From: Pantoea nemavictus
GTDB lineage: Bacteria; Pseudomonadota; Gammaproteobacteria; Enterobacterales; Enterobacteriaceae
Assembly: GCF_037479095.1 (NCBI RefSeq)
Contig: NZ_JBBGZW010000001.1
Span: forward strand, 1,302,001 to 1,366,000
Length of the DNA: 64,000 nt
Direction of reading: 5' to 3'
Shown: piece after piece, positions 8,998 through 17,909 of the stretch
Layout of the letters: the number at the start of each line of letters is the position of its first letter
Numbering within the stretch: position 1 is the first letter of the stretch
The notes under the pieces: generated by a model
The model's database searches: none
The model's input: only the letters and a program-made list of their open reading frames with translations
What the model was told of the DNA's origin: nothing
Made by a program: the position numbers and the translations under genes

Positions 8998-9025
8998 TTG
9001 TTTCGCCCGTTCAGAGCTCTATAAT
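8998..9025 (+). promoter_or_regulatory. candidate treF promoter
   Basis: A perfect TATAAT at 9020-9025, 16 bases after a weak TTGTTT at 8998-9003. A start site near 9032 would leave a leader of about 33 bases ending in AGGAGG and the AUU codon at 9065. The rest of 8767-8997 is AT-rich, with no gene seen. Confidence 0.5.
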
Positions 9026-9064
9026 TTGTTCTTTACGCATTCAAGAATTTACCAGGAGGCTGCT

Positions 9065-10723
9065 ATTAATACTAACCAACAGCAATATAACGCTTTCGAG
9101 GATCGACGCGCAGATGCTGAACTGGAGTATCAATATAATCCTCATGAATTTGTCCGCGAAGGTATGCAAGATTCGGAGCCGGAACCTGAGCTGATCGAAG
9201 GTCTTCCCGCGCCGGATGCGCTGACGCCTGCCGATCGCTACATGGAACTGTTTGAGCAGGTGCAGACTTCGCACATATTTGCCGACAGCAAAACCTTCCC
9301 GGACTGTGCGCCTAAATTCGACCCGCTGGATATTTTAATCCGCTTTCGCCGGCGTAAACGTGCAGCGGATTTTGATCTGGAAAAATTCGTGCACGAACAT
9401 TTTTATTCACCGCAGGTGAATGAGAGCTTTTATGTTTCTAATCCGGATAAAACCTTAACGGAACATATAGACGACCTGTGGCCAGTGTTAACCAAAATGC
9501 CGCAGCAACATTTAGCGCATTCCTCGCTGCTGCCGCTGCCAAAACCTTATGTGGTGCCGGGCGGTCGATTTGGAGAAACCTATTACTGGGACTCCTACTT
9601 CAGCATGCTTGGCCTCGCCGATGCGGGACGCGACGATCTGCTGCGCCATATGGCGGACAACTTCGCCTGGTTGATTGATAACTACGGTCACGTGCCAAAC
9701 GGCAACCGGACTTACTATCTCAGCCGTTCGCAGCCGCCGGTGTTTGCGCTGATGGTGGAACTGTTCGAAGAGGATGGTATTCGCGGCGCGAAACGCTATC
9801 TCGATCAGTTAATGAAAGAGTACCAATTCTGGATGGATGGCGCGGGCGAACTGATGCCGCATCAGGCCTATCGCCACGTGGTGCGCATGCCAGATGGTTC
9901 GCTGCTGAACCGTTACTGGGATGACCGCGACACGCCGCGTGATGAGTCATGGCTGGAAGATATTGAAACCGCGAAAAAATCGGGACGTCCGGCGAACGAA
10001 GTGTATCGCGATCTGCGTGCCGGTGCCGCATCAGGCTGGGATTACTCTTCACGCTGGCTGCGCGACCCGCAGCGTCTGGCGAGTATTCGCACCACACAAT
10101 TTATCCCGATCGATCTCAACGCGTTCCTCTACAAGCTGGAACTGATGATTTCGACGCTGTCGCATGCCAAGGGCGAAGAGCTGACGGCGCTGGCATGGCA
10201 GAAAAAAGCCGATGCGCGTAAGCAGGCAATTCACCGCTACCTGTGGGATAACACCGCCGGGGTTTATCGTGACTACGACTGGCGTCGCGAGCGCTTTGGC
10301 GCCTTCACCGCCGCTGCAGTGGTGCCACTGTTCCTCGGCCTCGCGTCGCCCGAACAGGCGCACCTGCAGGCCGTGGCGCTGCGTCATTTGCTGTTGACGC
10401 AAGGCGGCTTGTTAACGTCGATGGTGGAAAGCGGCGAGCAGTGGGATAAACCAAATGCCTGGGCTCCGCTGCAGTGGATGGCGGTGGTCGGATTGAATCA
10501 TTACGGCGAAGAGACGCTGGCGACGGAAATTGCCGTTAACTGGCTGAATACGGTGAATAATTTCTATACGCTGCACCATAAGCTGGTAGAGAAATATGAC
10601 ATCAGCGGCGATCGTGCCCGTCCGGGCGGCGGCGGCGAATATCCGCTGCAGGATGGTTTCGGCTGGACCAACGGTGTTACCCGCCGGTTAATGACGATGT
10701 ATGGGCATTTACTGGCGGATTGA
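9065..10723 (+). CDS. treF: cytoplasmic trehalase TreF, apparent ATT start
   Basis: A GH37 trehalase that splits trehalose into two glucose molecules. It aligns closely with E. coli TreF through [22 protein letters not shown], the signature [32 protein letters not shown], the second signature [12 protein letters not shown] and a Gly-rich [17 protein letters not shown]. The nearest upstream standard start is TTG 9026, but it has no ribosome site and directly abuts a perfect TATAAT (9020-9025), so it may lie outside the transcript. A perfect AGGAGG (9054-9059) stands five bases before an in-frame ATT at 9065, giving 552 residues (549 in E. coli). No in-frame ATG occurs before the conserved region. 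Function is certain; the start is inferred. Confidence 0.93.
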   Translation: MNTNQQQYNAFEDRRADAELEYQYNPHEFVREGMQDSEPEPELIEGLPAPDALTPADRYMELFEQVQTSHIFADSKTFPDCAPKFDPLDILIRFRRRKRAADFDLEKFVHEHFYSPQVNESFYVSNPDKTLTEHIDDLWPVLTKMPQQHLAHSSLLPLPKPYVVPGGRFGETYYWDSYFSMLGLADAGRDDLLRHMADNFAWLIDNYGHVPNGNRTYYLSRSQPPVFALMVELFEEDGIRGAKRYLDQLMKEYQFWMDGAGELMPHQAYRHVVRMPDGSLLNRYWDDRDTPRDESWLEDIETAKKSGRPANEVYRDLRAGAASGWDYSSRWLRDPQRLASIRTTQFIPIDLNAFLYKLELMISTLSHAKGEELTALAWQKKADARKQAIHRYLWDNTAGVYRDYDWRRERFGAFTAAAVVPLFLGLASPEQAHLQAVALRHLLLTQGGLLTSMVESGEQWDKPNAWAPLQWMAVVGLNHYGEETLATEIAVNWLNTVNNFYTLHHKLVEKYDISGDRARPGGGGEYPLQDGFGWTNGVTRRLMTMYGHLLAD

Positions 10724-10747
10724 GATGGTGCGCTGATGCCCTAAATG

Positions 10748-10886
10748 CCCCTCACCCTAGCCCTCTCCCGCAAGCAGGAGAGGGAATAATTAGGGGTGAG
10801 AAGATTAAATATTGCAGCAGACAGTCATAACGTATTCGCTGGATTAGTCCCCTCTCCCGCCTACGGGAGAGGGTTAGGGTGAGGGA
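10748..10886. repeat. bipartite CCCTCTCCC intergenic repeat, copy 2
   Basis: Same architecture as the copy at 8666, with a longer spacer of about 70 bases. It fills the convergent gap between treF and the alpha/beta hydrolase and may serve as a bidirectional transcript end. Confidence 0.8.
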
Positions 10887-10897
10887 AAAACCACGCC

Positions 10898-11716
10898 TTA
10901 CTTCTGTAGAAACGCCAACAAATCTGCATTCAGCTGATCCTGATGCGTCACCGCAAAGCCATGCGGGCCGTTCTCGTAAACCTTCAATTCCGAACCTTTA
11001 ATCAGTTCATGCACCAGTTTACCGGTGGCTTCAAACGGCACGATCTGATCGTTACTGCCATGGATCACCAGCGTTGGCACATCAACCTTAGCGATATCCG
11101 CGCGGAAATCGGTCTCGGAGAAGGCGGTCACACAATCAATAGTGCCTTTCAGCGATGCCAGCAGCGCAATATTTAGCGTCTGCGTCAGCACGCCGTCAGA
11201 AACTGTTTGCCCAGCGTTGATGCCATAGAACGGCGTAGCGAACTCTTTGATAAACTGCGCCCGATCTTTACGTAAGCCATCTTTAATGCCATCAAACACC
11301 GACTGCTCAACGCCCTCAGGATGATCGGCGGTTTTACCGAAGATAGGCGTGACCGCGCCCAGCAGCACCAACCCTTTCACTTTCTCCGTACCGTAACGCC
11401 CGATATAGCGCGACACATCGCCGCCGCCCATTGAGAAGCCCACCAGCGTCACCTCATTCAACTGCAGATGCTCAATCAGACCCTGAATATCATCGGCAAA
11501 GGTATCGTAGTCGTAGCCTTCCCACGGCTGCTCGGAGCGACCAAAGCCGCGACGGTCAAAAGCAATGACGCGGTAGCCACGTTCAGCCAGAAAATTCAGC
11601 TGGCTATCCCACATATCGGCATCCAGCGGCCAGCCGTGACTAAACAGCACCGGTTGACCTTTACCCCAATCTTTAAAATAGAGGTTAACGCCGTCTTTCG
11701 TCTTGAATGTGCTCAT
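10898..11716 (-). CDS. alpha/beta hydrolase (non-haem chloroperoxidase / arylesterase-like)
   Basis: 272 residues from ATG 11716 (GGAG upstream; the 13 residues further up in frame are unsupported). It has HGWPLDADMWD near the oxyanion hole, the nucleophile elbow GFSMGGGDVSRY, a late Asp in VIHGSNDQIVPFE, and His in ENGPHGFAVTH. This combination is typical of the cofactor-free chloroperoxidase/perhydrolase branch, which hydrolyses esters and can form peracids. The natural substrate is unknown. The MFS gene is divergent across 217 bases. Confidence 0.85.
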   Translation of the reverse strand: MSTFKTKDGVNLYFKDWGKGQPVLFSHGWPLDADMWDSQLNFLAERGYRVIAFDRRGFGRSEQPWEGYDYDTFADDIQGLIEHLQLNEVTLVGFSMGGGDVSRYIGRYGTEKVKGLVLLGAVTPIFGKTADHPEGVEQSVFDGIKDGLRKDRAQFIKEFATPFYGINAGQTVSDGVLTQTLNIALLASLKGTIDCVTAFSETDFRADIAKVDVPTLVIHGSNDQIVPFEATGKLVHELIKGSELKVYENGPHGFAVTHQDQLNADLLAFLQK

Positions 11717-11933
11717 GTTTTTTGCTCCGTAAGTGAGTGATGTTGTGTCTGCCAATCAAACTACATCGAGCGAGGGGAAAAACCTAAAGCAGAGATTTTG
11801 ACAACTTGTTCAATCTTTTTTGCGGCTCAAGCGCTGTTAAAAAAGCCTGGACAAGTTGATGGATTTTTTCCGCTATCAAGCAGACTGCAGGCTTCGTAAG
11901 GTGCTTACATCGCACTCTTACAGGAACATGATG

Positions 11934-13523
11934 ATGAGCCAGCCCCAATCAGCCACGCCGCGCAGCGGTGCCTTCTCTCCCTTCGGTTACGGACTATTCG
12001 CCCTGATCTGGACCGCCTCGGTACTCGGCAATACCGGCAGCTTTATCCGCGATGTCGCCAGCGCCTGGCTGGTGACCGGCTTATCGGATAACCCCACCGC
12101 CGTGGCGCTGATGCAAACCGCTGCGACCTTGCCGGTGTTCCTGCTGGCGCTGCCCGCGGGCGTGCTGTCAGATATTGTTGACCGCCGCCGCTTGCTGATT
12201 GTAGTGCAAATATTAATGGCCAGCGTCAGCGGCACCCTGCTGCTGCTGTCGCATAACCACTGGCTGACCGTCGAATGGTTAATCGGGCTGACCTTCGTCG
12301 GCGGGATCGGCGCGGCGCTGTTTGGTCCTGCCTGGCAGGCGATTGTGCCGGAGCTGGTACCGCGTCATGAGTTGAAAAACGCCGTGGCGCTCAACTCGCT
12401 CGGCATCAACATCGCGCGCGCCATTGGTCCGGCTACGGGCGGATTGCTGCTGGCCAGTTTTGGGGCGATGGCGGCCTACGGAGCGGATGTGGCGAGCTAC
12501 TTTTTCGTTATCGCCGCGCTGCTGTACTGGAAGCGTCCGGCGAAAGCCAAAACCGAGCTGAATGAACACTTCTTCGGCGCGTTCCGTGCTGGCTTGCGTT
12601 ACGTGCGCGCCAGCCACGATCTGCACCGCGTGTTATTGCGTGCCGCGCTGTACTTCGCCTTCGCCAGCGCCATGTGGGCGTTACTGCCGTTAGTCGCCCG
12701 CAACATGCTGCAAGGCACCGCTGGCTTCTACGGCTTGCTGCTCGGCGCGGTGGGCGGCGGTGCCATTGCCGGCGCGCTGCTGCTGCCGCGTCTGCGCAGC
12801 GCAATGAGTCATGATGGCCTGCTGCTGCTCTCTGCGGTGCTGAGCGCGCTAGTGATGCTGGGATTAGCCATGAGTCCGCCGCAGTGGCTGGCGCTGCTGC
12901 TGATGCTGGTATTGGGCGTGGGCTGGATTATCGCGCTCACGACGTTGAACGGCGTCGCGCAAGCGGTGCTGCCCGATTGGGTGCGCGGTCGCGGTTTAGC
13001 GGTCTATTTGATGGTGTTCAACGGCACGCTAGCGGGCGGCAGCCTGGCATGGGGCTTAATCGCCCAACATATCGGCCTGGCCAATACGCTGCTGATCGCC
13101 GGAGCGGGCCTGATTATCAGCGCGCTGCTGCTGAAACGTCTAGTGTTGCCAGCCGGTGAAGCCGATCTGCAGCCGGCGCTGCACTGGGTGGAACCGCAGG
13201 TGGATGCCAACCTCGATGTGCGTCAGGGGCCGGTATTGATTCAGATTCGCTATCGCGTGATGCCAGAAGATCGCGCCGCGTTCAAACTGGCTATTCATAA
13301 GCTGGCGCAGTCACGCCGCCGCGATGGCGCTTACTCATGGGGATTGATGGCGCAAACTGACGACCCCAACGCGCTGCTGGAGTGGTTTCTGGTGGAGTCG
13401 TGGCAGGAGCATTTGCGTCAGCACCAGCGCGTTTCCCACGCTGATGCTGCGCTGCAACAGGCGGTGCTGCAATATCATCAGGGCGAAGATGCCCCGCAGG
13501 TCAGCCACCATATCGCCATCTGA
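11934..13523 (+). CDS. MFS exporter (MFS_3/EntS-like) with C-terminal monooxygenase-like domain
   Basis: About 530 residues. Residues 1-400 form a polytopic MFS of the DUF894/EntS type (GNTGSFIRDVASAWLVTGLS, DIVDRRRLLI, FGPAWQAIVPELVPRHELKNAVALNS). The last 100 residues (VLIQIRYRVMPEDRAAFKLAIHKLAQSRRRDGAYSWGL...) resemble an antibiotic-biosynthesis-monooxygenase (ABM) ferredoxin-like fold. The fusion is known in this MFS branch. Three consecutive ATGs (11928, 11931, 11934) follow AGGA; I chose the third for spacing. Substrate unknown, export inferred. Confidence 0.82.
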   Translation: MSQPQSATPRSGAFSPFGYGLFALIWTASVLGNTGSFIRDVASAWLVTGLSDNPTAVALMQTAATLPVFLLALPAGVLSDIVDRRRLLIVVQILMASVSGTLLLLSHNHWLTVEWLIGLTFVGGIGAALFGPAWQAIVPELVPRHELKNAVALNSLGINIARAIGPATGGLLLASFGAMAAYGADVASYFFVIAALLYWKRPAKAKTELNEHFFGAFRAGLRYVRASHDLHRVLLRAALYFAFASAMWALLPLVARNMLQGTAGFYGLLLGAVGGGAIAGALLLPRLRSAMSHDGLLLLSAVLSALVMLGLAMSPPQWLALLLMLVLGVGWIIALTTLNGVAQAVLPDWVRGRGLAVYLMVFNGTLAGGSLAWGLIAQHIGLANTLLIAGAGLIISALLLKRLVLPAGEADLQPALHWVEPQVDANLDVRQGPVLIQIRYRVMPEDRAAFKLAIHKLAQSRRRDGAYSWGLMAQTDDPNALLEWFLVESWQEHLRQHQRVSHADAALQQAVLQYHQGEDAPQVSHHIAI

Positions 13524-14432
13524 TTACGCGGGCAGGTAGATATCATGCAAACCTGGCAGCGTGAGGAGATGCTCACGCCACCAGGTGGCGGCATTACCGC
13601 AGGCGCTTTCGTTCCATGCCAGGTACGCCATATCGCGACGGCATTCGCTATCCAGCTGGCGCGCCACCAGCGCCCCACTTGCCAGATGTGGACGTGCCAG
13701 ATAGAGCGGCAAATAGCCGCAGCCAAGGCCATCCAGCTGCGCCTGCAGCTTGGTGGGGAAATCGTGCACGCTCAAGGTTTTCTGTTCATCCAGCACGCGT
13801 AAATCAACGCCCGCCCCGTGACGCGAGGAGTCGTGCACGGTGACGGCGCGATACTGGCGAATCAGTTCGCGCTGCAGCGGCTCCGCTGCACTGGCTAACG
13901 GATGCCCGGGCGCAACCGCGAACACGTATTCCAGCCAGCCCAGCGGTTGGCAGACGATCTCTTTGCGCGTGGCGGGCTCTTGCACCGCGCCAAAGACAAT
14001 GTCCGCTTCGCCATAGTTTAGCGCTTCCCAGCAGCCGGAGAGCACGTCCTGACGGAACTGCAGCTGGGTATGTGGATGCTGCTGATAAAACGCATCAATC
14101 AACGGCGTCAGCAGGCTAAACGGCACGGAGGCATCTACGCTTATTACCAGCTGGCTTTCCCAACCGCTCTCCACGTAGCGCGCCTGCTGTTCCAGTTCAT
14201 TCACCGCGCGCAGCAGCGTGCGCCCTTTATCGAGCATCAGGCGCCCGGTCGGCGTAAAGGTGGCGCGATGACCAGAACGATCGAGCAGCGTGATTTTCAG
14301 GTCGCTCTCCATCTTCTGCACGGTGTAACTCAATGCCGAGGCGGTTTTGAATAGTCGCGCGGCCGCCGCCGCAAAGGTGCCGTGGCGATCCAGCGCGTCC
14401 AGAATCAACAGCGCCTCAAGGTTTAAACGCAT
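13524..14432 (-). CDS. LysR-family regulator
   Basis: 302 residues from ATG 14432, preceded by GGGAGGAGGGG. The N-terminal winged helix reads LLILDALDRHGTFAAAAARLFKTASALSYTVQKMESDLKITLLDRSGHRATFTPTGRLML, followed by a periplasmic-binding-like effector domain. Its last gene boundary abuts the convergent MFS gene with no gap. It is divergent from the amidohydrolase and likely controls that gene; the ligand is unknown. Confidence 0.88.
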   Translation of the reverse strand: MRLNLEALLILDALDRHGTFAAAAARLFKTASALSYTVQKMESDLKITLLDRSGHRATFTPTGRLMLDKGRTLLRAVNELEQQARYVESGWESQLVISVDASVPFSLLTPLIDAFYQQHPHTQLQFRQDVLSGCWEALNYGEADIVFGAVQEPATRKEIVCQPLGWLEYVFAVAPGHPLASAAEPLQRELIRQYRAVTVHDSSRHGAGVDLRVLDEQKTLSVHDFPTKLQAQLDGLGCGYLPLYLARPHLASGALVARQLDSECRRDMAYLAWNESACGNAATWWREHLLTLPGLHDIYLPA

Positions 14433-14579
14433 TGCCCCTCCTCCCCAAAAATTGTTGAACAACAAGCCAAAAACAATCCGTTATCAATAACTGCTCTCAT
14501 TTCGTATTTTTTTAACCAACGAAGCAAGCGCTTTAACACTGACTCAGCCACGCAATGCGAAATCTTTTGGAGAAAAACC

Positions 14580-16448
14580 ATGACAACGGCCTCACTGATT
14601 TTCACTAACGGCAAGTTCCACACGGTAGATCGTGCCAATCCGCTGGCCACAGCGGTGGCGATTAAAGACGGCAAATTTCTCGCGGTCGGCAGTGAAGCCG
14701 AGGTGATGCGCTTCGCCGGAAGTGACACACAAATTATTGATGCCAAAGGTCACACCGGTATTCCTGGCCTCAACGATTCGCATCTGCACCTGATTCGCGG
14801 CGGGCTGAATTACAATCTTGAGCTGCGCTGGGAAGGCGTGCCGTCGCTGGTGGATGCGTTGCGCATGCTGCGTGACCAGGCGCTGCGCACGCCGTCGCCG
14901 CAGTGGGTGCGCGTGGTCGGCGGCTGGACCGAGTTCCAGTTTGCCGAACGCCGCATGCCGACGCTGGATGAGATCAACGCCGCCGCGCCTGACACGCCGG
15001 TATTTATCCTGCACCTGTACGATCGCGCCCTGCTCAACCGCGCCGCGCTGCGCGTGGTGGGTTACACCAAAGACACGCCGAACCCGCCGGGTGGCGAGAT
15101 TCAGCGCGACAGCAACGGCAATCCAACCGGGATGCTGATCGCCCGTCCTAACGCCATGCTGCTGTACGCCACGCTGGCGAAAGGTCCAAAACTGCCGCTG
15201 GAGCAGCAGGTGAACTCGACGCGTCAGTTTATGCGTGAGCTAAATCGCCTCGGCCTGACCAGCGCTATCGATGCCGGCGGTGGTTTCCAAAACTTTCCAG
15301 ATGATTACGATGTGATTTCCGAACTGCATGCCAAAAAGCAGCTGACGGTGCGCATTGCCTACAACCTTTTCACCCAGAATCCCGGCCATGAACTGCAGGA
15401 TTTCGAACGCTGGACCGATATGCTGAAGCCCGGCCAGGGCACCGATTTCCTGCGTCACAACGGCGCCGGGGAAATGCTGGTGTTCTCAGCCGCCGATTTT
15501 GAAGATTTTCTCGAACCGCGTCCGGATTTAGCGCCCGGCATGGAAGATGAGCTGGAGCGCGTGGTGCGCCATTTGGTGGAACACCGCTGGCCGTTCCGCC
15601 TGCATGCCACCTATAACGAATCGATTAGCCGCATGCTCGACGTTTTCGAGAAAGTGAACCGCGATATTCCGTTCAACGGTTTGCACTGGTTCTTCGACCA
15701 CGCGGAGACCATCACTGAAGCCAATATTGAACGCGTGAAGGCGCTCGGCGGCGGCCTGGCGGTGCAGCATCGTATGGCGTTTCAGGGCGAATATTTTGTC
15801 GATCGCTACGGCAAAGAGGCAGCAAAACAGACGCCGCCGGTGGCGCGCATGCTGGAAGCCGGGGTGCCGGTAGGATTGGGTACCGATGCCACGCGTGTCG
15901 CCAGCTACAACCCGTGGACCGCGCTCTACTGGCTGGTGTCCGGTCGCACCGTCGGCGGCATGCAACTGTACGATGATAATGCACGCATTGACCGCGAAAC
16001 CGCGCTGATGCTGTGGACCAAAGGTAGCGCCTGGTTCTCCAATGAGCAGAGCGCTAAGGGCGAGATCAAAGTCGGCCAGCTGGCGGATCTGGTGCTGCTG
16101 TCGAAAGATTTCTTCAGCGTGCCGGAAGAGGAGATCAAAGGCATTGAATCGGTGTTGACGCTGGTGGATGGCGAAGTAGTTTATGCCGCGGGTGGCTTCA
16201 CGCCGCTGTCACCGCCGCCGGTGCCGGTGCTGCCCGAGTGGTCACCGGTGGTAACGGTGCCAGGCCACTATCGCAGCGCCCCGCCGCAGGCCAATGGCCG
16301 CGCTGCGATGATGCCGAAAGTGCATCAGTGCAGCGGACCGTGCGGCGTGCATAGTCACGCGCACGATGTCGCACGCCAGTCATCGGTGCCGGTGTCGGAT
16401 AATAATGCGTTCTGGGGCGCGCTAGGCTGTTCGTGTTTTGCGTTTTAG
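14580..16448 (+). CDS. amidohydrolase family protein (YtcJ-like, Amidohydro_3)
   Basis: 622 residues. Metal-ligand HxH lies in NDSHLHL (residues about 67-69), with further motifs RLHATYNESISR, LHWFFDHAE and GLGTDATRVASYNPW, then a closing beta-sandwich (IKVGQLADLVLLSKDFF and VDGEVVYAAG). The last 80 residues form an unusual Pro- and Cys-containing tail (MMPKVHQCSGPCGVHSHAH) beyond the usual family end. GGAG precedes ATG 14580. Hydrolysis of an amide or related bond is expected; the substrate is not predictable. Divergent LysR upstream. Confidence 0.85.
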   Translation: MTTASLIFTNGKFHTVDRANPLATAVAIKDGKFLAVGSEAEVMRFAGSDTQIIDAKGHTGIPGLNDSHLHLIRGGLNYNLELRWEGVPSLVDALRMLRDQALRTPSPQWVRVVGGWTEFQFAERRMPTLDEINAAAPDTPVFILHLYDRALLNRAALRVVGYTKDTPNPPGGEIQRDSNGNPTGMLIARPNAMLLYATLAKGPKLPLEQQVNSTRQFMRELNRLGLTSAIDAGGGFQNFPDDYDVISELHAKKQLTVRIAYNLFTQNPGHELQDFERWTDMLKPGQGTDFLRHNGAGEMLVFSAADFEDFLEPRPDLAPGMEDELERVVRHLVEHRWPFRLHATYNESISRMLDVFEKVNRDIPFNGLHWFFDHAETITEANIERVKALGGGLAVQHRMAFQGEYFVDRYGKEAAKQTPPVARMLEAGVPVGLGTDATRVASYNPWTALYWLVSGRTVGGMQLYDDNARIDRETALMLWTKGSAWFSNEQSAKGEIKVGQLADLVLLSKDFFSVPEEEIKGIESVLTLVDGEVVYAAGGFTPLSPPPVPVLPEWSPVVTVPGHYRSAPPQANGRAAMMPKVHQCSGPCGVHSHAHDVARQSSVPVSDNNAFWGALGCSCFAF

Positions 16449-16465
16449 TCCTCTGCGGGCTGGTG

Positions 16466-16574
16466 CCCTCACCCTGACCCTCTCCCACAGGGAGAGGGAA
16501 ACGCTGCCACATGTAATAACGTATTCGCTCGGTCTGTTCCCTCTCCCGCTTGCGGGAGAGGGCCAGGGTGAGGG
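16466..16574. repeat. bipartite CCCTCTCCC intergenic repeat, copy 3
   Basis: Left arm CCCTCACCCTGACCCTCTCC, right arm ending GGGCCAGGGTGAGGG. It fills the convergent gap between the amidohydrolase and the GGDEF gene. Confidence 0.8.
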
Positions 16575-16576
16575 CA

Positions 16577-17533
16577 TCAAAGCGCAGAGGATGCCAACCC
16601 AAACCCCTGCTTACCGTTCTTCTTAATCTGATACATCGCCTCATCGGCACGCGTCAGCGCATCATCAAAACCGTCACGCTCCTGCACTTGGGTAATACCA
16701 ATCGACGCGCCAATCTGCGCGTGACCGTTATCAATATCAAACGGCGTCAGCGCCGCATCCAGCACCGCCTGCAGCATAATTCGCACTTTGGGATAGTCGA
16801 TAAGAAACGGCATCAGCAGCACAAACTCATCGCCGCCCAGGCGGCCAATCACCACGTTCGGTGGCACCACGTCGATGATGCGCTGGCTAAGCTGAATCAG
16901 CACCTCATCGCCGCTGCGGTGTCCCAGCGTGTCGTTAACATGTTTAAAGTTGTCGAGATCAATAAACGCCACACACAGCGGTCCCAACGCTTTCAGCTTG
17001 CTGAACTGCGTGTGCAACGCGTGGCGGTTGGTCAGCCCGGTCAGCGGATCGTGATGCGCCAAAGACGAGAGCTGCGCTTCGTACTGCTTCTCTTTGGTCA
17101 TATCAATGTGCGTGCCGGTGACCTTGATCGGGTTGCCTGCCTCGTCCCATTCGGTGACGCGCCCGCGATCCAGCACCCATTTAATCTGGTCATTCTTGCC
17201 CAGCATGCGGTGCAGCGCTTCGTAGTAAGGCGCGCGCCCTTCAATGTGATCGTAAAAGGCTTTCAGCACTTCGTCAGCGTCGTCCGGATGCAGGCGTTCG
17301 CGCCACACGTCGAACTGCGCTTTGGTCTCTTTCGGCTGGAAACCCAGCATTGCGCCCCAGCGACGATTAAAAATCACCAGCTTGCCGCTGGGAATATCCA
17401 GCTGCCACAAACAAAGACCGGTTCCGTCCAGCGCTGCACTCAGCTTGTTACGCGCGTCATGCGCTATACGCTTCAATCGCGCATTATGCTTTTTCAGGTT
17501 TTGAATCTGCTGACGCAGCGCTTCTTCGGACAT
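16577..17533 (-). CDS. PAS-GGDEF diguanylate cyclase
   Basis: 318 residues: an N-terminal coiled region (residues 1-30), a PAS/PAC sensor fold (about 30-150, LCLWQLDIPSGKLVIFNRRW ... WVLDRGRVTEWDEAGNPIKVTGTHIDMT), and a GGDEF domain (about 160-310) with DPLTGLTNRHAL, FIDLDNFKHVND and intact RLGGDEFVLL. It should make cyclic-di-GMP. The RxxD inhibitory site expected just before GGDEF is absent (PPNVVIGR), so product inhibition may be lost. No membrane segment, so soluble. Confidence 0.9.
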   Translation of the reverse strand: MSEEALRQQIQNLKKHNARLKRIAHDARNKLSAALDGTGLCLWQLDIPSGKLVIFNRRWGAMLGFQPKETKAQFDVWRERLHPDDADEVLKAFYDHIEGRAPYYEALHRMLGKNDQIKWVLDRGRVTEWDEAGNPIKVTGTHIDMTKEKQYEAQLSSLAHHDPLTGLTNRHALHTQFSKLKALGPLCVAFIDLDNFKHVNDTLGHRSGDEVLIQLSQRIIDVVPPNVVIGRLGGDEFVLLMPFLIDYPKVRIMLQAVLDAALTPFDIDNGHAQIGASIGITQVQERDGFDDALTRADEAMYQIKKNGKQGFGLASSAL

Positions 17534-17763
17534 GATTGGCTGAGGGAGAGGAAATAAGCGCTATTTTGCCTGCCAGGAAGTTTCTGTAAATAAAACAAAT
17601 GAAAAGCCGATTAGCAGCGGTAAATTGCGCCGACTTCAGGAGTAACGTCGAAACTATGCAGCAAAAACAGCTGACTTAACTTAATTAAGTACCAGCCAAA
17701 AGTACATCACTTCCCCTTCTCGTGCGCGGCTGCGCTTTTTCATAACAAACCGTCCTAAGGCGC

Positions 17764-17783
17764 AACTAAGAAAATTCTTAGTT
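17764..17783. promoter_or_regulatory. palindrome upstream of the hybrid kinase gene
   Basis: AACTAAGAA-AA-TTCTTAGTT has nine-base arms around two bases and lies 126 bases before the kinase start. It is a candidate operator. The remainder of 17534-17909 is AT-rich and without a gene. Confidence 0.4.
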
Positions 17784-17909
17784 TTATTTAATTATTGTTG
17801 TGCTGCGTGCCGCTGTGAGAAGTCATCTGGCGCATTGAAGTCGCGTCGATAGGCTGCACCGCCACGCTGGCCGTGCATGACGCAGGCATTGATGACTGAG
17901 AACTGATTC

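Noticed and set aside
9026..9064. TTG 9026 as treF start
   Set aside because: No ribosome site, directly adjoins TATAAT, and the extra residues have no homology; kept only as the alternative.
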